Below are positions 1 to 8,081 of a stretch of DNA of 53,616 bases, in pieces. The notes beneath the pieces are model-generated. The model was not told the DNA's origin and ran no database searches. It saw nothing but the letters and a program-made list of their open reading frames with translations. Numbering within the stretch: the stretch's first letter is position 1; each line of letters starts with the position of its first letter. Source of the stretch: Roseomonas sp. 18066 (lineage in GTDB: Bacteria; Pseudomonadota; Alphaproteobacteria; Acetobacterales; Acetobacteraceae). The stretch is taken from positions 1 to 53,616 of the forward strand of contig NZ_CACSJM010000021.1 of the NCBI RefSeq assembly GCF_902706185.1, read 5' to 3'. Position numbers and translations under genes: made by a program.

Positions 1-123
1 AAGGCGAGATCCGTGCGACCTGCGCCTCCGTCAGCCAGAATAAGTCCGCCATGGCAGCACCTCCGGCTGCCATGGAATCACAGCTCCATCAGAGCGCAAG
101 ATCAGATTTAATAGGTCCTGAGC
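1..123 (-). mobile_element. IS5-family (IS427-like) element, 5' end only, cut by window edge
   Basis: This stretch is nearly identical, in reverse complement, to the first ~120 bases of the complete IS at 47060-47896. It ends at the same terminal repeat (GCTCAGGAC in IS orientation) and is followed by CTAG at 124-127, the same four bases that flank the complete copy. The transposase starts at position 52 on the minus strand (MADLFWLTEAQ...) and runs off the left edge. It faces opposite to the 47-kb copy. Confidence 0.9.
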
Positions 124-127
124 CTAG

Positions 128-275
128 GGTGCCCTGCCCCTGGGTGAGTCCCAGTGCGGTCAGGGCCACCGTTGCCAGCCTCGTGGCCCTGGCGAGATCG
201 CCTTCGACGCCCCCGCTCACAGCCGATGCGTCGCCGAGCAGCTCCTCCTCGGCGGCGCGTGCAGGCAGCGGCCAG
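128..275 (-). pseudogene. Fragment of a second FtsH-like M41 peptidase gene
   Basis: The minus strand encodes about 48 in-frame residues (RAAEEELLGDASAVSGG, then EGDLARAT and LGLTQGQG) that match the C-terminal peptidase part of the complete AAA-protease at 8082-10367; the matching DNA is near 8425-8570. The segment includes the Asp region that supplies the third zinc ligand in M41 peptidases. Differences are scattered and there is a three-base length difference, so this is a diverged paralogue rather than a recent copy. It is cut on one side by the IS and fades out near 275. It cannot make a working enzyme. Confidence 0.8.
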
Positions 276-393
276 GGGGCGGAGCAGCGAGACCTGCATG
301 CATCACGGCGTTGAGTGCGCCTCTTGAACCAACCGCGTACCGACGGGCGAGCTCTTCAGCCATGTAAAGCCGGTTCCCTGGATGTGGCGGATA

Positions 394-1233
394 TCACCCG
401 AGCGGGGCCAGCTTTCCGTCTGTGTCGATCTCGAGAGGCTCCTGCCAACGCCGGGGGTCTTCAAGCAGGGCTTGTCCGCAGTGCCCAACCCCATCGAGAT
501 CTGTCCAGAAGAGGCACGCAGGCATGAAAACCGGTTTTGGTAAGTCCTTGACGCTGAGCCAAGCCCTAACCTCGAGGCGCCCCTCCCGGTTGCTGAAGCC
601 CGCAGCCATGTCGGCCCGGTCGCCGCCCTCGAGCAGGATCGATGAGCCATGCATCACAGTCACCACATGCAGGATGATGAAATCCCGGCAGGATCGGAAG
701 CTTGCATGATCCACTTTGCGCATGAGACCAAGCTCGCCAAGCATGTCCTCCAGATCCTTAAGCACTTCAGCGCCGGTGAATGCTGGGTTCCAAATGAACG
801 CGCTGCCGAGATAGTCGAAGGTCTTGCGTTCACGGGGCGTAGGTTGCCTGCCCCCTTCCAGTCTCCTGACAGCCTGCGCCAAGGCGGTGCGTGCCGCCGC
901 GCGCTTGAAACCGAGGCTCGCCTCCAACTGCATGTCGGTGGCGATGCGCAGGTTCGCTTCGGCGGCCTTGCGGATGTCGTCCAGCGTTGCGGGCTCCTGC
1001 ATGATGCTGACGCGCAGCCACGACCGGGAGCTCGTGAAGATGTCTCGCGCCTTCTGTGTCACCGGCCCCTTCTGGCGTTGGTCGCGGTGGGCAATGAAGT
1101 CACCGACCTCGCGGACACTTGGACGGGCGCCGGGCCGGTCGCGCAGCGCGAGGAAGATACGGTCCAAATCGTCGGCACGGCGGATCCCCTGCAGCATTCG
1201 GTCTAGGCGTCGAGACAGGTCGTGATTAAGCAT
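394..1233 (-). CDS. Hypothetical protein downstream of CBASS genes
   Basis: This gene encodes a 279-residue soluble protein with no domain I can name. The ATG follows a good ribosome binding site (AAGGAAG). The N-terminal third contains a segment reading SVREVGDFIAHRDQRQKG, the middle is helical and Ala/Arg-rich, and the C-terminal half is more beta-rich. It starts 33 bases after the Cap3 stop on the same strand, so it may be co-transcribed with the CBASS operon. It is not one of the canonical Cap proteins. The linkage may be accidental, because the DNA just downstream is an IS and gene debris. Its reality as a gene is well supported by length and codon use; its role is unknown. Confidence 0.75.
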   Translation of the reverse strand: MLNHDLSRRLDRMLQGIRRADDLDRIFLALRDRPGARPSVREVGDFIAHRDQRQKGPVTQKARDIFTSSRSWLRVSIMQEPATLDDIRKAAEANLRIATDMQLEASLGFKRAAARTALAQAVRRLEGGRQPTPRERKTFDYLGSAFIWNPAFTGAEVLKDLEDMLGELGLMRKVDHASFRSCRDFIILHVVTVMHGSSILLEGGDRADMAAGFSNREGRLEVRAWLSVKDLPKPVFMPACLFWTDLDGVGHCGQALLEDPRRWQEPLEIDTDGKLAPLG

Positions 1234-1266
1234 GTCACTGCTTCCTTGGAACTGCCCGTGCGGGGT

Positions 1267-1764
1267 CTAGGCAGCGATAGCGGTGAGGGCCTGCGGCGGC
1301 TCCCCTGTCGGCGACACTACCACTGACAGCCTCCATCGCGTCGGCGGATGCCCGCCGATGATGGCGAGGACCGGTTCCCTGCATTGGTACCTGCCATCTC
1401 GTGCGATCGCTGCCATCGTCTGGAGATCGCGTGCACTAGGTTCGGGCGAGACATTTGGATGGTAGTGCCATTCGCCGAGGTAGTGCTGTCCCTGCCGCCA
1501 ACGCTGCTCCAGCAACTGCGTCAGGCCGCGGGTGCCGCGCACGAACCAGAACCAGCCGGATCTGGATCCTCCCGGCTTCGATGTCGCCTCCATGACAACC
1601 GCCGTCGAGCCGTTCCCGGTCAGGCGACCGATGAGGATGCCCCCTGTCTCGCGCTGCGCGGCCGCGGCGCTCACCGACACCATGGAAGCGATGGCGGCTT
1701 GGGTAACCAAGACGCTGAATCGCCCACTCGCATCCTGGTAAAGCACGTCCGCAGCTTCATGCAT
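1267..1764 (-). CDS. cap3: CBASS Cap3, JAMM-family isopeptidase
   Basis: This 165-residue protein has a complete JAMM/MPN zinc protease signature: Glu39 in ETGGILIG, then H100-Y-H102, and S110-A-R-D113 with the standard HxHx7SxxD spacing. In type II CBASS, Cap3 removes the conjugate that Cap2 makes between the CD-NTase C-terminus and its targets. The ATG at 1764 overlaps the last eight bases of cap2 (ATGCATGA), which implies translational coupling. An open frame continues further upstream but lies inside cap2, so the overlap start is preferred. The length is typical of the family. Confidence 0.9.
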   Translation of the reverse strand: MHEAADVLYQDASGRFSVLVTQAAIASMVSVSAAAAQRETGGILIGRLTGNGSTAVVMEATSKPGGSRSGWFWFVRGTRGLTQLLEQRWRQGQHYLGEWHYHPNVSPEPSARDLQTMAAIARDGRYQCREPVLAIIGGHPPTRWRLSVVVSPTGEPPQALTAIAA

Positions 1765-3505
1765 CGCGGACCTCGACCGATCCGTTCTCGTGACGTCGCC
1801 AGTAACGGACCCTGCGCTCAGGGCTGAGGATTGCACTTCGAACGAAGCGGGCTCCAATTGCAGCCCACATCTGGACGTCATCCGGCGTGGCAGGAAACAC
1901 CTGGCTCCAGCACCCAATCGCCTCCACATGGTGGCTGGTGGTGTCGACATCCGGCACCGGCATTGAGGCGAACCTCTGCTTCGCATCGATTGCTAGGAAG
2001 GACGCTTCAGAGGCGGAGAATGCGAGGAGCCCCTCCGCCCGCCAGGTCATCGAGAGGCTTACGAAAAGCTTTTCGGAGCGCCAGTCGGCCTCAGCCATGG
2101 CATCGAGAACAGTATCCGAAGCTGTGCAGTCTATAATCACGTCATACTCACGGAACGCCAAGTCGGCTGCGCTGCCGGGGACCGGCGGAAAGCTTGTTGG
2201 CAGCGCTTCCACCCTCGCATCCGGGGCACATTCATTGAGCCGGTTCGCCAGGGCCAGTGCCTTGTTCCGGCCGAGGTCGCGGAGAGTCAGGACATGACGG
2301 CTGAGATTTCCGGCCTCCAGTTGATCGGGGTCCATGATGGCCAGGTCCGTCACCCCTTGGCGAACCAAGACCTCCGCAAGTGCCCCGCCCAGCGAGCCGC
2401 CGCCCAGAACCAGGACCCTGGCACACCTCACCCTGTCTTCGGCTGCCCCACGGCGCCGGATCTGGTCAGGTGCCCAGTTCGCCGTCCTGAGCCAAGTGAG
2501 TTCCTTTCGTTGCCGTGCAAACTGCCGGTCCCAAACGCGGCGGGACCTCTCGATCGGGCGGAACCCGTTGCGACCTTCGTCCCGGCGCGCGAACTTCAGC
2601 GGCCCCGTGACCAGCCAGTGCATGCGCTCCGGCTTCTCGCCGATGCGCTCAGCAAATGGGAAGCCCAGGAAAAGGATGCGGGGATCCCGAGGTTGGGGGC
2701 GCGCCCGAGATCTCGCCCCTGCCGCCGCGAGAAGCTCCTCGAGATCCATCCCTAGGCTAGCTAGGGTCCGCCTCAGTTCATCCCAGGTTGCTGGGATACG
2801 CCAAGGAGGAATGACCGGTATGGACGGAAGCCGGACCCATATGCCTTCGACGTCGCGCTTCCCTGCAGGCACCATGGCAGTCCAGGTGGCCCTGCGCAGC
2901 AATCGCCCCGCTTCATCCAGGAAGGCATTTACGACCCAGGTCCCCTCGGCTCCCGGAATGGCGGCTAGAGCGACGAAGCCCCAGACCTTGTCCTGATGGT
3001 CCCACCAGTGGAGGTCGCCCGGCATCTCGGCGAAACCAATCGTGTGCAGGGACTGCTGGCCTGCGTAGGATGGCAGTTCGTTGGGCTCACCAGGGGTGCA
3101 GAGTTCATCCGACGCTGCCGCGTCGACCCATTGCAGCAGGCGCTCCGCATTCCAGATGACCCGCGGCACCACGTCGGCAGGCTCATCGGTCCAGACTTGC
3201 CGCGCCAAACCACCGAGAGGCCGTGCAAGGCACACGTTGCCTGGACGCCAGCGCACACCAAGCCCTGGTTCCGAGTTGAGGGTCTGGTGACGGAATGTCA
3301 CCCTGATCCCATCCTCTGCATCGGGGAACACGCGCACGCCGTCCTTGGGCTGCTCCGGCCCGAGCACGAACCACCATGTCGAGGCACGTGGCATGTGTTC
3401 GGTCTCGGACACCGACAGCTGCGCGCGGATCGGCAACTGCCAGCTACCGTCTTCGGCAACGTCCCATCCCCCCAGCACGTCGATGCGTGGGATCTGCGCG
3501 AGCAT
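1757..3505 (-). CDS. cap2: CBASS Cap2, E2-E1 ubiquitin-transfer-like fusion
   Basis: The N-terminal ~150 residues form an E2-like domain with a candidate catalytic Cys92 in GNVCLA. The C-terminal part is a ThiF/E1 domain with the nucleotide-binding loop VLGGGSLGG, the acidic DPDQLEAGNLSRH motif, DCTASD, and a late Cys in AIGCWSQVF that may be the E1 thioester site. Cap2 primes the CD-NTase by conjugating its C-terminus. The ATG at 3505 lies 47 bases after the CD-NTase stop. The frame stays open above it without an obvious better start codon, so the N-terminus is slightly uncertain. The length (582 aa) matches the family. A stand-alone ThiF/MoeB role is unlikely given the neighbours. Confidence 0.92.
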   Translation of the reverse strand: MLAQIPRIDVLGGWDVAEDGSWQLPIRAQLSVSETEHMPRASTWWFVLGPEQPKDGVRVFPDAEDGIRVTFRHQTLNSEPGLGVRWRPGNVCLARPLGGLARQVWTDEPADVVPRVIWNAERLLQWVDAAASDELCTPGEPNELPSYAGQQSLHTIGFAEMPGDLHWWDHQDKVWGFVALAAIPGAEGTWVVNAFLDEAGRLLRRATWTAMVPAGKRDVEGIWVRLPSIPVIPPWRIPATWDELRRTLASLGMDLEELLAAAGARSRARPQPRDPRILFLGFPFAERIGEKPERMHWLVTGPLKFARRDEGRNGFRPIERSRRVWDRQFARQRKELTWLRTANWAPDQIRRRGAAEDRVRCARVLVLGGGSLGGALAEVLVRQGVTDLAIMDPDQLEAGNLSRHVLTLRDLGRNKALALANRLNECAPDARVEALPTSFPPVPGSAADLAFREYDVIIDCTASDTVLDAMAEADWRSEKLFVSLSMTWRAEGLLAFSASEASFLAIDAKQRFASMPVPDVDTTSHHVEAIGCWSQVFPATPDDVQMWAAIGARFVRSAILSPERRVRYWRRHENGSVEVRDA

Positions 3506-3552
3506 CTCCGCGGCCTTGAGGAGAACCCTTGGAACACCCGCGACGTGGACGG

Positions 3553-4704
3553 TCAGGCGAATCGCCCCACGGCTGGCGCCGCTGGCTTGATTGGAGGCGT
3601 GAACCCAGACCTTGGACGGTCGCCACCCTGCGGGCCTGGAAGCGGAAAGCGTGACCCCAGTAGGCCGCGCCAGAGTTCGGCGCTCTCCTGGGCATCCTCA
3701 TTCTCCAAAGCCTTGCGGGCTGCCGATGCAGCTTCGGAGACCGCTCCATGGAACGCCACGAAGTGTTCCACGTCTAGCCTCTTGAGCACATCGTGCTCCG
3801 GCACGCCGTGGTCAGGCAAGGTGGGCACGATGCGCAGCTGCGCATGCCCCGCCCAGGTGTCGCGAATGCCCTCCATGACCTGAACGAACCCATGGGCCAC
3901 GGAGGATGCCCCGTCCGGCAAGATGGTGCCCACCATGTGCTCGAGCGGGTAGCCCTTGGGATACTTGGGCAACCTGTCCTTGCAGTTGTGGCGCCACCAT
4001 TTCACTGCGCGAACCAGGTTCACGTAGTGCCCGTTGCACCTACGGTTCTTCGCCGCAGTCCACCGGATCTGGGCGATGGGGTGCGTACGCCCCCACATGT
4101 TGACGTCGCGATCCGGGAGCAGGAGGGGATGGGGCTGCCATTTCTGGGGCGGTTCGTCAGCCAGCTCAAATTCACCGAGGGAGTTAGCAAGCACCCCCAA
4201 CCGCGCCGGGTGCCACTTCTCGTTGAGCCGCCAGTCCTCTGCCTCCTCTAAGGTCAGCGGAGTCGACACCGCCTCGGACCTGTAGAGGCGAGCCATGAAG
4301 TCGCTGCCCGCATCGTCGGGCGGAAGCGCCGTCACGACGAGATCGAGATCGACATAGGAAAGCTCGATCCCGAACGAGCGGCCCTGCGGGCGCCACTTCC
4401 CGGGATAGTGCCTGTCGAGGAACGGCACGAACTTGTCCAGCGCCTTCTGCGGCGTTGTCCTCGTGTGGTCGAGCTTGGTCACGACCACGACATCGGCATC
4501 GGGACGCCTGTCCCCACTTGGTCGAACTGCTGTGGCCCGGCGAATGCTGCCTTGCAGGAACGTCGCAACGACAAGGGACCCCAGTTCCGGATCGCTGGCA
4601 AGGCGGCTGCGCAGCGTGACCGCCCCGGTCCGCCAATCCTCCTTCTGCTTCTCCGTCGGACGGATAGCGGCAAGGAACTCGTTGAACTGGGCCTTTAGCT
4701 CCAT
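3553..4704 (-). CDS. CBASS CD-NTase (cGAS/DncV-like nucleotidyltransferase)
   Basis: This 383-residue cyclic-oligonucleotide synthase carries G52-S53 in LQGSIRRATAV, the metal-binding D69-A-D71 in RRPDADVVVVT, and a third acid in YVDLDLVVT (D119/D121). On phage sensing it would make a cyclic di- or trinucleotide for the SAVED effector. A SAVED partner is known with CD-NTases that make cyclic trinucleotides, but the clade and product cannot be read here. The start chosen (MELKAQ) lies four bases after the effector stop; earlier in-frame codons would overlap the SAVED gene. The C-terminus ends in GRFA, as expected for a short tail used in Cap2 conjugation. Confidence 0.93.
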   Translation of the reverse strand: MELKAQFNEFLAAIRPTEKQKEDWRTGAVTLRSRLASDPELGSLVVATFLQGSIRRATAVRPSGDRRPDADVVVVTKLDHTRTTPQKALDKFVPFLDRHYPGKWRPQGRSFGIELSYVDLDLVVTALPPDDAGSDFMARLYRSEAVSTPLTLEEAEDWRLNEKWHPARLGVLANSLGEFELADEPPQKWQPHPLLLPDRDVNMWGRTHPIAQIRWTAAKNRRCNGHYVNLVRAVKWWRHNCKDRLPKYPKGYPLEHMVGTILPDGASSVAHGFVQVMEGIRDTWAGHAQLRIVPTLPDHGVPEHDVLKRLDVEHFVAFHGAVSEAASAARKALENEDAQESAELWRGLLGSRFPLPGPQGGDRPRSGFTPPIKPAAPAVGRFA

Positions 4705-4708
4705 GGCG

Positions 4709-5593
4709 TCAGTCGATCCTGAAGGTGGGCATGTAGGTGCCGTGGACGCGCCGCTCGAAATCATACTCATAGACGACAGTCGGCCCCATGGCGGGGCGGT
4801 GCTGCCCAAGGAAAAAGGAGAATGCGTTCGGCGCCGTCACGAAGAGATGCACGACAGATCCGAAAGGAAGCCGGGCTGCCCTGACGGCTTCAGCCACCTG
4901 GTCCGCGATCACAACAGCATGGGCCCCACCGGCGACGGCGCTTTGGTTCGGCCCGTTGGCGGCGACAAGGTGTAGGATGCGCCCGACGTCCGGAAGGTGC
5001 TGGCCGACATAGTCACGCACATCGTCTAGGGCGTGGCGCGACAGGCTGACGGCCAGGGCGAGGTCCCTTCCCTGTCCGACCGCCTCCATCGCCGTGCTGG
5101 CCGGTGGCCCGATCTTGCCGTCATCGGCCCGCCAGACCGAGGTCGGCGCACGCCCTCGTTGGAGCAACTCGACATCGGCACCCGACTTGAGGCCAAGAAC
5201 CGTCCCCGCCAGGAATGCGATTGACGAGTGCGCGTTCAGGGTGAGGCGAATCCGGCGGCCATCCGACTTGGCCCGTTCCAGGAGGCCCACCACCGGTGAT
5301 CGGATCGTTCCGTCCCAGGTCGCGCCGTCATCCAGGTACCGGCCGCGGAAGTGTCCCAACAATGAGAGCCGATTGTCGGAAGAGGCATCCAGGTCGGCGG
5401 CCACGCCGTCGCTGAAGGAGCGTATGGCGACGGACAGGAATCGCTCCGCGCCTTCCTCGCGGAGCCACTTCTCCGCGATGACCAGCTCTCTGAACCCGTC
5501 TCGGTCCAAACGGTTGATCTGCCGGAGCTTCAGGGCTATCGCAGCTCCGTCATACTTGAATTCGATGTTGTCCCGGCAGGCGGCCAGCCCCAC
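4709..5593 (-). CDS. cap4: CBASS effector, SAVED half of a split Cap4-like protein
   Basis: The C-terminal ~200 residues are a SAVED domain, the cyclic-oligonucleotide sensor of CBASS effectors, ending in the typical HLFVTAPNAFSFFLGQ and VYEYDFERRVHGTY segments. It is in the same frame as the nuclease-like half at 5615-6208. Only a TAG codon (5617-5615) and seven sense codons separate that stop from the GTG at 5593. The undivided protein would be about 499 aa, the usual size of Cap4. As it stands, the half might be made from the internal GTG but would have no nuclease domain. It is followed after four bases by the CD-NTase ATG. Confidence 0.85.
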   Translation of the reverse strand: MGLAACRDNIEFKYDGAAIALKLRQINRLDRDGFRELVIAEKWLREEGAERFLSVAIRSFSDGVAADLDASSDNRLSLLGHFRGRYLDDGATWDGTIRSPVVGLLERAKSDGRRIRLTLNAHSSIAFLAGTVLGLKSGADVELLQRGRAPTSVWRADDGKIGPPASTAMEAVGQGRDLALAVSLSRHALDDVRDYVGQHLPDVGRILHLVAANGPNQSAVAGGAHAVVIADQVAEAVRAARLPFGSVVHLFVTAPNAFSFFLGQHRPAMGPTVVYEYDFERRVHGTYMPTFRID

Positions 5594-5614
5594 GACCCGG
5601 AAGCGGTCGTTGAC

Positions 5615-6208
5615 CTAGTCGCGCATCTGCTCGAGCGTCTTGTGCTCCTCGTGGAGGTGGAAGCCCTGCAGCAGGTCGCGCAGTTCGCCGTCGGTGATGC
5701 CGAGATGTTCCCGCCAAAGCTTGCGGACCTCCCCCATGCGGCTCCGATCGCCACCTTTGACAAACAGCTTGTCAAGGCGGAGCGAGTTGTCCGCGTTGGA
5801 CCGCAGGTCGCCCAACGGGTCGCCATCGGAGATGCGGTCCGTCGTTATGAGCGTGAAGGCGGAACCTGCGGCCGACTTCGCCTTGGCCTCGCGAAGCCTT
5901 TGAAGGATCGATACCTCCGTGCCACCGGTGAATGCAGGCAGTACGAGATCGCGGAAGCCAAAGCGACCCGAAGCCACCACATGGTACTTCACTTGGTAGT
6001 GGTGGACCGTCACGCGCCCGTTTGTAGCTCCGCGATGCGGGGGATCGTAGCAGACAACGACGTCGTCAAAGCCCTTGGGACCATCTGCCTCGTAGGAAAC
6101 CTCGATGACGTTATGATGGTCTGGGTTCAGGAGCGATGAAGCATGCACCCAGAAGATCCGCGCTTGGAATTGGTCGCCTTGATGTCTGGGCACGACGGCG
6201 TTGGCCAC
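5615..6208 (-). CDS. cap4: CBASS effector, nuclease (DUF4297-like) half of a split Cap4
   Basis: This 197-residue reading frame resembles the N-terminal dsDNA endonuclease domain of Cap4. It has an early HQGDQFQARIFW segment, then E40, FDD (residues 47-49) and YQVK (71-74), which fit a PD-(D/E)xK-type acid, acid, QxK core. It starts at GTG 6208, about ten bases after a GGAG element, and is the first gene of the CBASS operon. It ends at an amber codon between EQMRD and VNDRFRV, after which the same frame continues into the SAVED gene. A single C-to-T change in a CAG (Gln) codon would create this stop. The assignment to DUF4297 rests on motif pattern and context. Confidence 0.78.
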   Translation of the reverse strand: MANAVVPRHQGDQFQARIFWVHASSLLNPDHHNVIEVSYEADGPKGFDDVVVCYDPPHRGATNGRVTVHHYQVKYHVVASGRFGFRDLVLPAFTGGTEVSILQRLREAKAKSAAGSAFTLITTDRISDGDPLGDLRSNADNSLRLDKLFVKGGDRSRMGEVRKLWREHLGITDGELRDLLQGFHLHEEHKTLEQMRD

Positions 6209-6307
6209 GTCTTCTTATCTCCGATTTGCCATCGCCCCGGTCATCGAGGATGAACCGCGCGGGAGCGCGCCAGACATGAGCCCGCCTCATCGGCTAGCAG
6301 GCAAAAG

Positions 6308-6332
6308 CGTTAAGCGTACGATCGACGTTAAG
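6308..6332. promoter_or_regulatory. Tandem CGTTAAG repeats upstream of the CBASS operon
   Basis: CGTTAAG occurs at 6308-6314 and again at 6326-6332, 18 bases start to start, about 100 bases upstream of the effector start and overlapping the end of the AbiEii gene. The spacing is near two helical turns, so an operator is possible. There is no other support. Confidence 0.25.
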
Positions 6333-7362
6333 GTTGAACGGGAGCGTTGATGGCCTGCTCGATGGCCTGACAAGACGCCATCAAGTCGGCGAAGGAAACC
6401 GCTGTCCCGTGTAGCAAGCCAGCGTCGCGCATGGCGACGTAGTCCTCTTCCAGAACTTTAGCAGCATCACCTTGCGGTACGATGCGGATATTTCCCCGCA
6501 CCGCGTGGCAATAATCTATCGGGTCCCCACTGCTCGGATCCTTGGCTTTGAAGAACACAGCTTTATGCCGGGCGACGGCTTCGGCGAGGCCCCGGTCGTC
6601 GACCGCGTTGCGGTACCGGGAATGTCGAGCCAGAGCTGCCAGATCGTGCCAGTGCCGAGCGAACCGTTCCCCTCTTAGATCGGCCTGCACGCAATAGACA
6701 TGCGCAGCGGTCGCCTTTTCCCAAAAGGTGCGTTCGAGAGCCATCACACGGGGCGATGCGGTAGGGAACGAGACTTCCAAAAGATGGGGCGCCGCATCGC
6801 ATGTGATGGTGATCTGTTCAGCGGGCTCCCCGGTGGACCGGGCGCCGAACTCTAGCATGACGGCGGGCTTGACATAATTCGTGCCGCCGTTTGCCGTGGG
6901 CCTATAGTCGATGTGCAGCGTCTCCGTCGTTGCCTGGCGCAGGGTCATCTCAAGCCCGGCCCCGCTGATCGCATCTTCGAAAAGCGGCTTAACCTCTCCC
7001 TCGATCCATTCGGGAAGCTTCTGCCGAACCTTTTCTGTCCACTTTCGCGCCCTGGCCCCGGAAGGCGGCAAGCCGTCCCCTATCCCTGGTTCCAGTCCGT
7101 CCTCACCCTGCAGGAGATGCCTGATGTCATAAGTCAGGTCGATGTCTTCGGAGAACCGATCGATGGCGCCGTACGCCTTGGACAGGGAGGTGCCGCCTTT
7201 GAAAACCAAGCGCTCACCGAAGCGCGCGGTGATCACCCCAAGTGCCCAGACAACCCAGACATCCTTTTCCAGGAGGTAGCTGGGGCGGCCTGATTGGGCG
7301 GAGGCCGCCTCAAGTGCCTCCGCCCGATCCGCCGCAGTCAATTCCAGGAAGTTCTCAGGCAA
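6328..7362 (-). CDS. AbiEii-family nucleotidyltransferase toxin
   Basis: This 344-residue protein has the full active-site pattern of the AbiEii/AbiGii family: LEKDVWV near the start, then FKGGTSLSKAYGAIDRFSEDIDL, in which GG-T-S and the D-I-D pair are the nucleotidyltransferase motif. Family members transfer nucleotides to tRNA or other acceptors and stop growth. The likely start is TTG at 7362, overlapping the antitoxin stop by eight bases, with AGAGG upstream; no nearby ATG exists in frame. The coupling is typical of type IV toxin-antitoxin pairs. The C-terminal half, with WHDLAALARHSRY, also fits the family. Confidence 0.9.
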   Translation of the reverse strand: MPENFLELTAADRAEALEAASAQSGRPSYLLEKDVWVVWALGVITARFGERLVFKGGTSLSKAYGAIDRFSEDIDLTYDIRHLLQGEDGLEPGIGDGLPPSGARARKWTEKVRQKLPEWIEGEVKPLFEDAISGAGLEMTLRQATTETLHIDYRPTANGGTNYVKPAVMLEFGARSTGEPAEQITITCDAAPHLLEVSFPTASPRVMALERTFWEKATAAHVYCVQADLRGERFARHWHDLAALARHSRYRNAVDDRGLAEAVARHKAVFFKAKDPSSGDPIDYCHAVRGNIRIVPQGDAAKVLEEDYVAMRDAGLLHGTAVSFADLMASCQAIEQAINAPVQP

Positions 7363-7957
7363 CCCTCTGGCCTCTCATCTCTACGCCGATCGACGCCGCC
7401 ATCCAGGCAGGAAGGTAGGACCGAATGCCAATCAATGCTTTCCACTCCGACTGCGGCAAACTCGCATGCAGCCGCGCGGCGGCCCTCCCAACTTCCCGTT
7501 TCCCAAGCCACGCCAGGGCCCGTACAGCAGCGCCAGCTTCCGTACCCGGCAAGACCGTCTGCCATTTCGGGGCGTGCTGGATCTCAAGGGTCCGGGCCCC
7601 CAGCTTGAGCTTGCGAGCAGCCCCGGTGGTCACGAACACTTCCCGAACAGGAACCTGGGTGGTCAGCCCGAGACGGTTTGCCTCCGCAGCCCCGGCAGGA
7701 AGAACTGGCTCACCGGTAGCCTCGGCAAGGCGCTCCGCCACCTTGGCAGGCGACGGTGGCCGAACACCAAAGCGCCCCTGCACCGGGTGGACGTACAAAC
7801 CACGCGCAGCACGGATCAGCCGACCTTCTCGCGCCAAACGCGAGAAAGCTTGATCAAGCGCTCCCCGCTCCCCCAGATGGGAAAGCGTCCTGGCATTGAG
7901 GACAGAGCCCTCTGGCAGGCTTCCGGCCTCGGTGAGAATAGACTCCATTACGGACAT
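7355..7957 (-). CDS. AbiEi/DUF6088-type antitoxin and transcriptional regulator
   Basis: This 200-residue protein begins with a winged-helix region (residues ~15-55, with FSRLAREGRLIRAARGLYVHP) and continues with the AbiEi-type core, which includes LPAGAAEANRLGLTTQVP and a basic, beta-rich part around residues 105-140. Antitoxins of this type repress their own promoter and counteract the AbiEii toxin. The ATG follows GAGG at good spacing, and the gene overlaps its toxin by eight bases. GACGAAGA occurs twice in the ~120 bases upstream and may be part of an operator. Confidence 0.87.
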   Translation of the reverse strand: MSVMESILTEAGSLPEGSVLNARTLSHLGERGALDQAFSRLAREGRLIRAARGLYVHPVQGRFGVRPPSPAKVAERLAEATGEPVLPAGAAEANRLGLTTQVPVREVFVTTGAARKLKLGARTLEIQHAPKWQTVLPGTEAGAAVRALAWLGKREVGRAAARLHASLPQSEWKALIGIRSYLPAWMAASIGVEMRGQRVA

Positions 7958-8081
7958 GTCGCACCTCTTCGTCAGGATTTATGGGCGAGTTTCTGACAGA
8001 TTTCAAGCGAGGTCTTCGTCGGACGCACTTCATGGTTAGGCTGCGCGCCCAAATAAGTCTTTTTGATCAATGATTTAGACT

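Noticed and set aside
1757..3505. Reading the ThiF-like protein as MoeB/ThiF of cofactor synthesis
   Set aside because: The N-terminal E2-like domain, size and position between a CD-NTase and a JAMM protease fit Cap2, and no cofactor genes are near.
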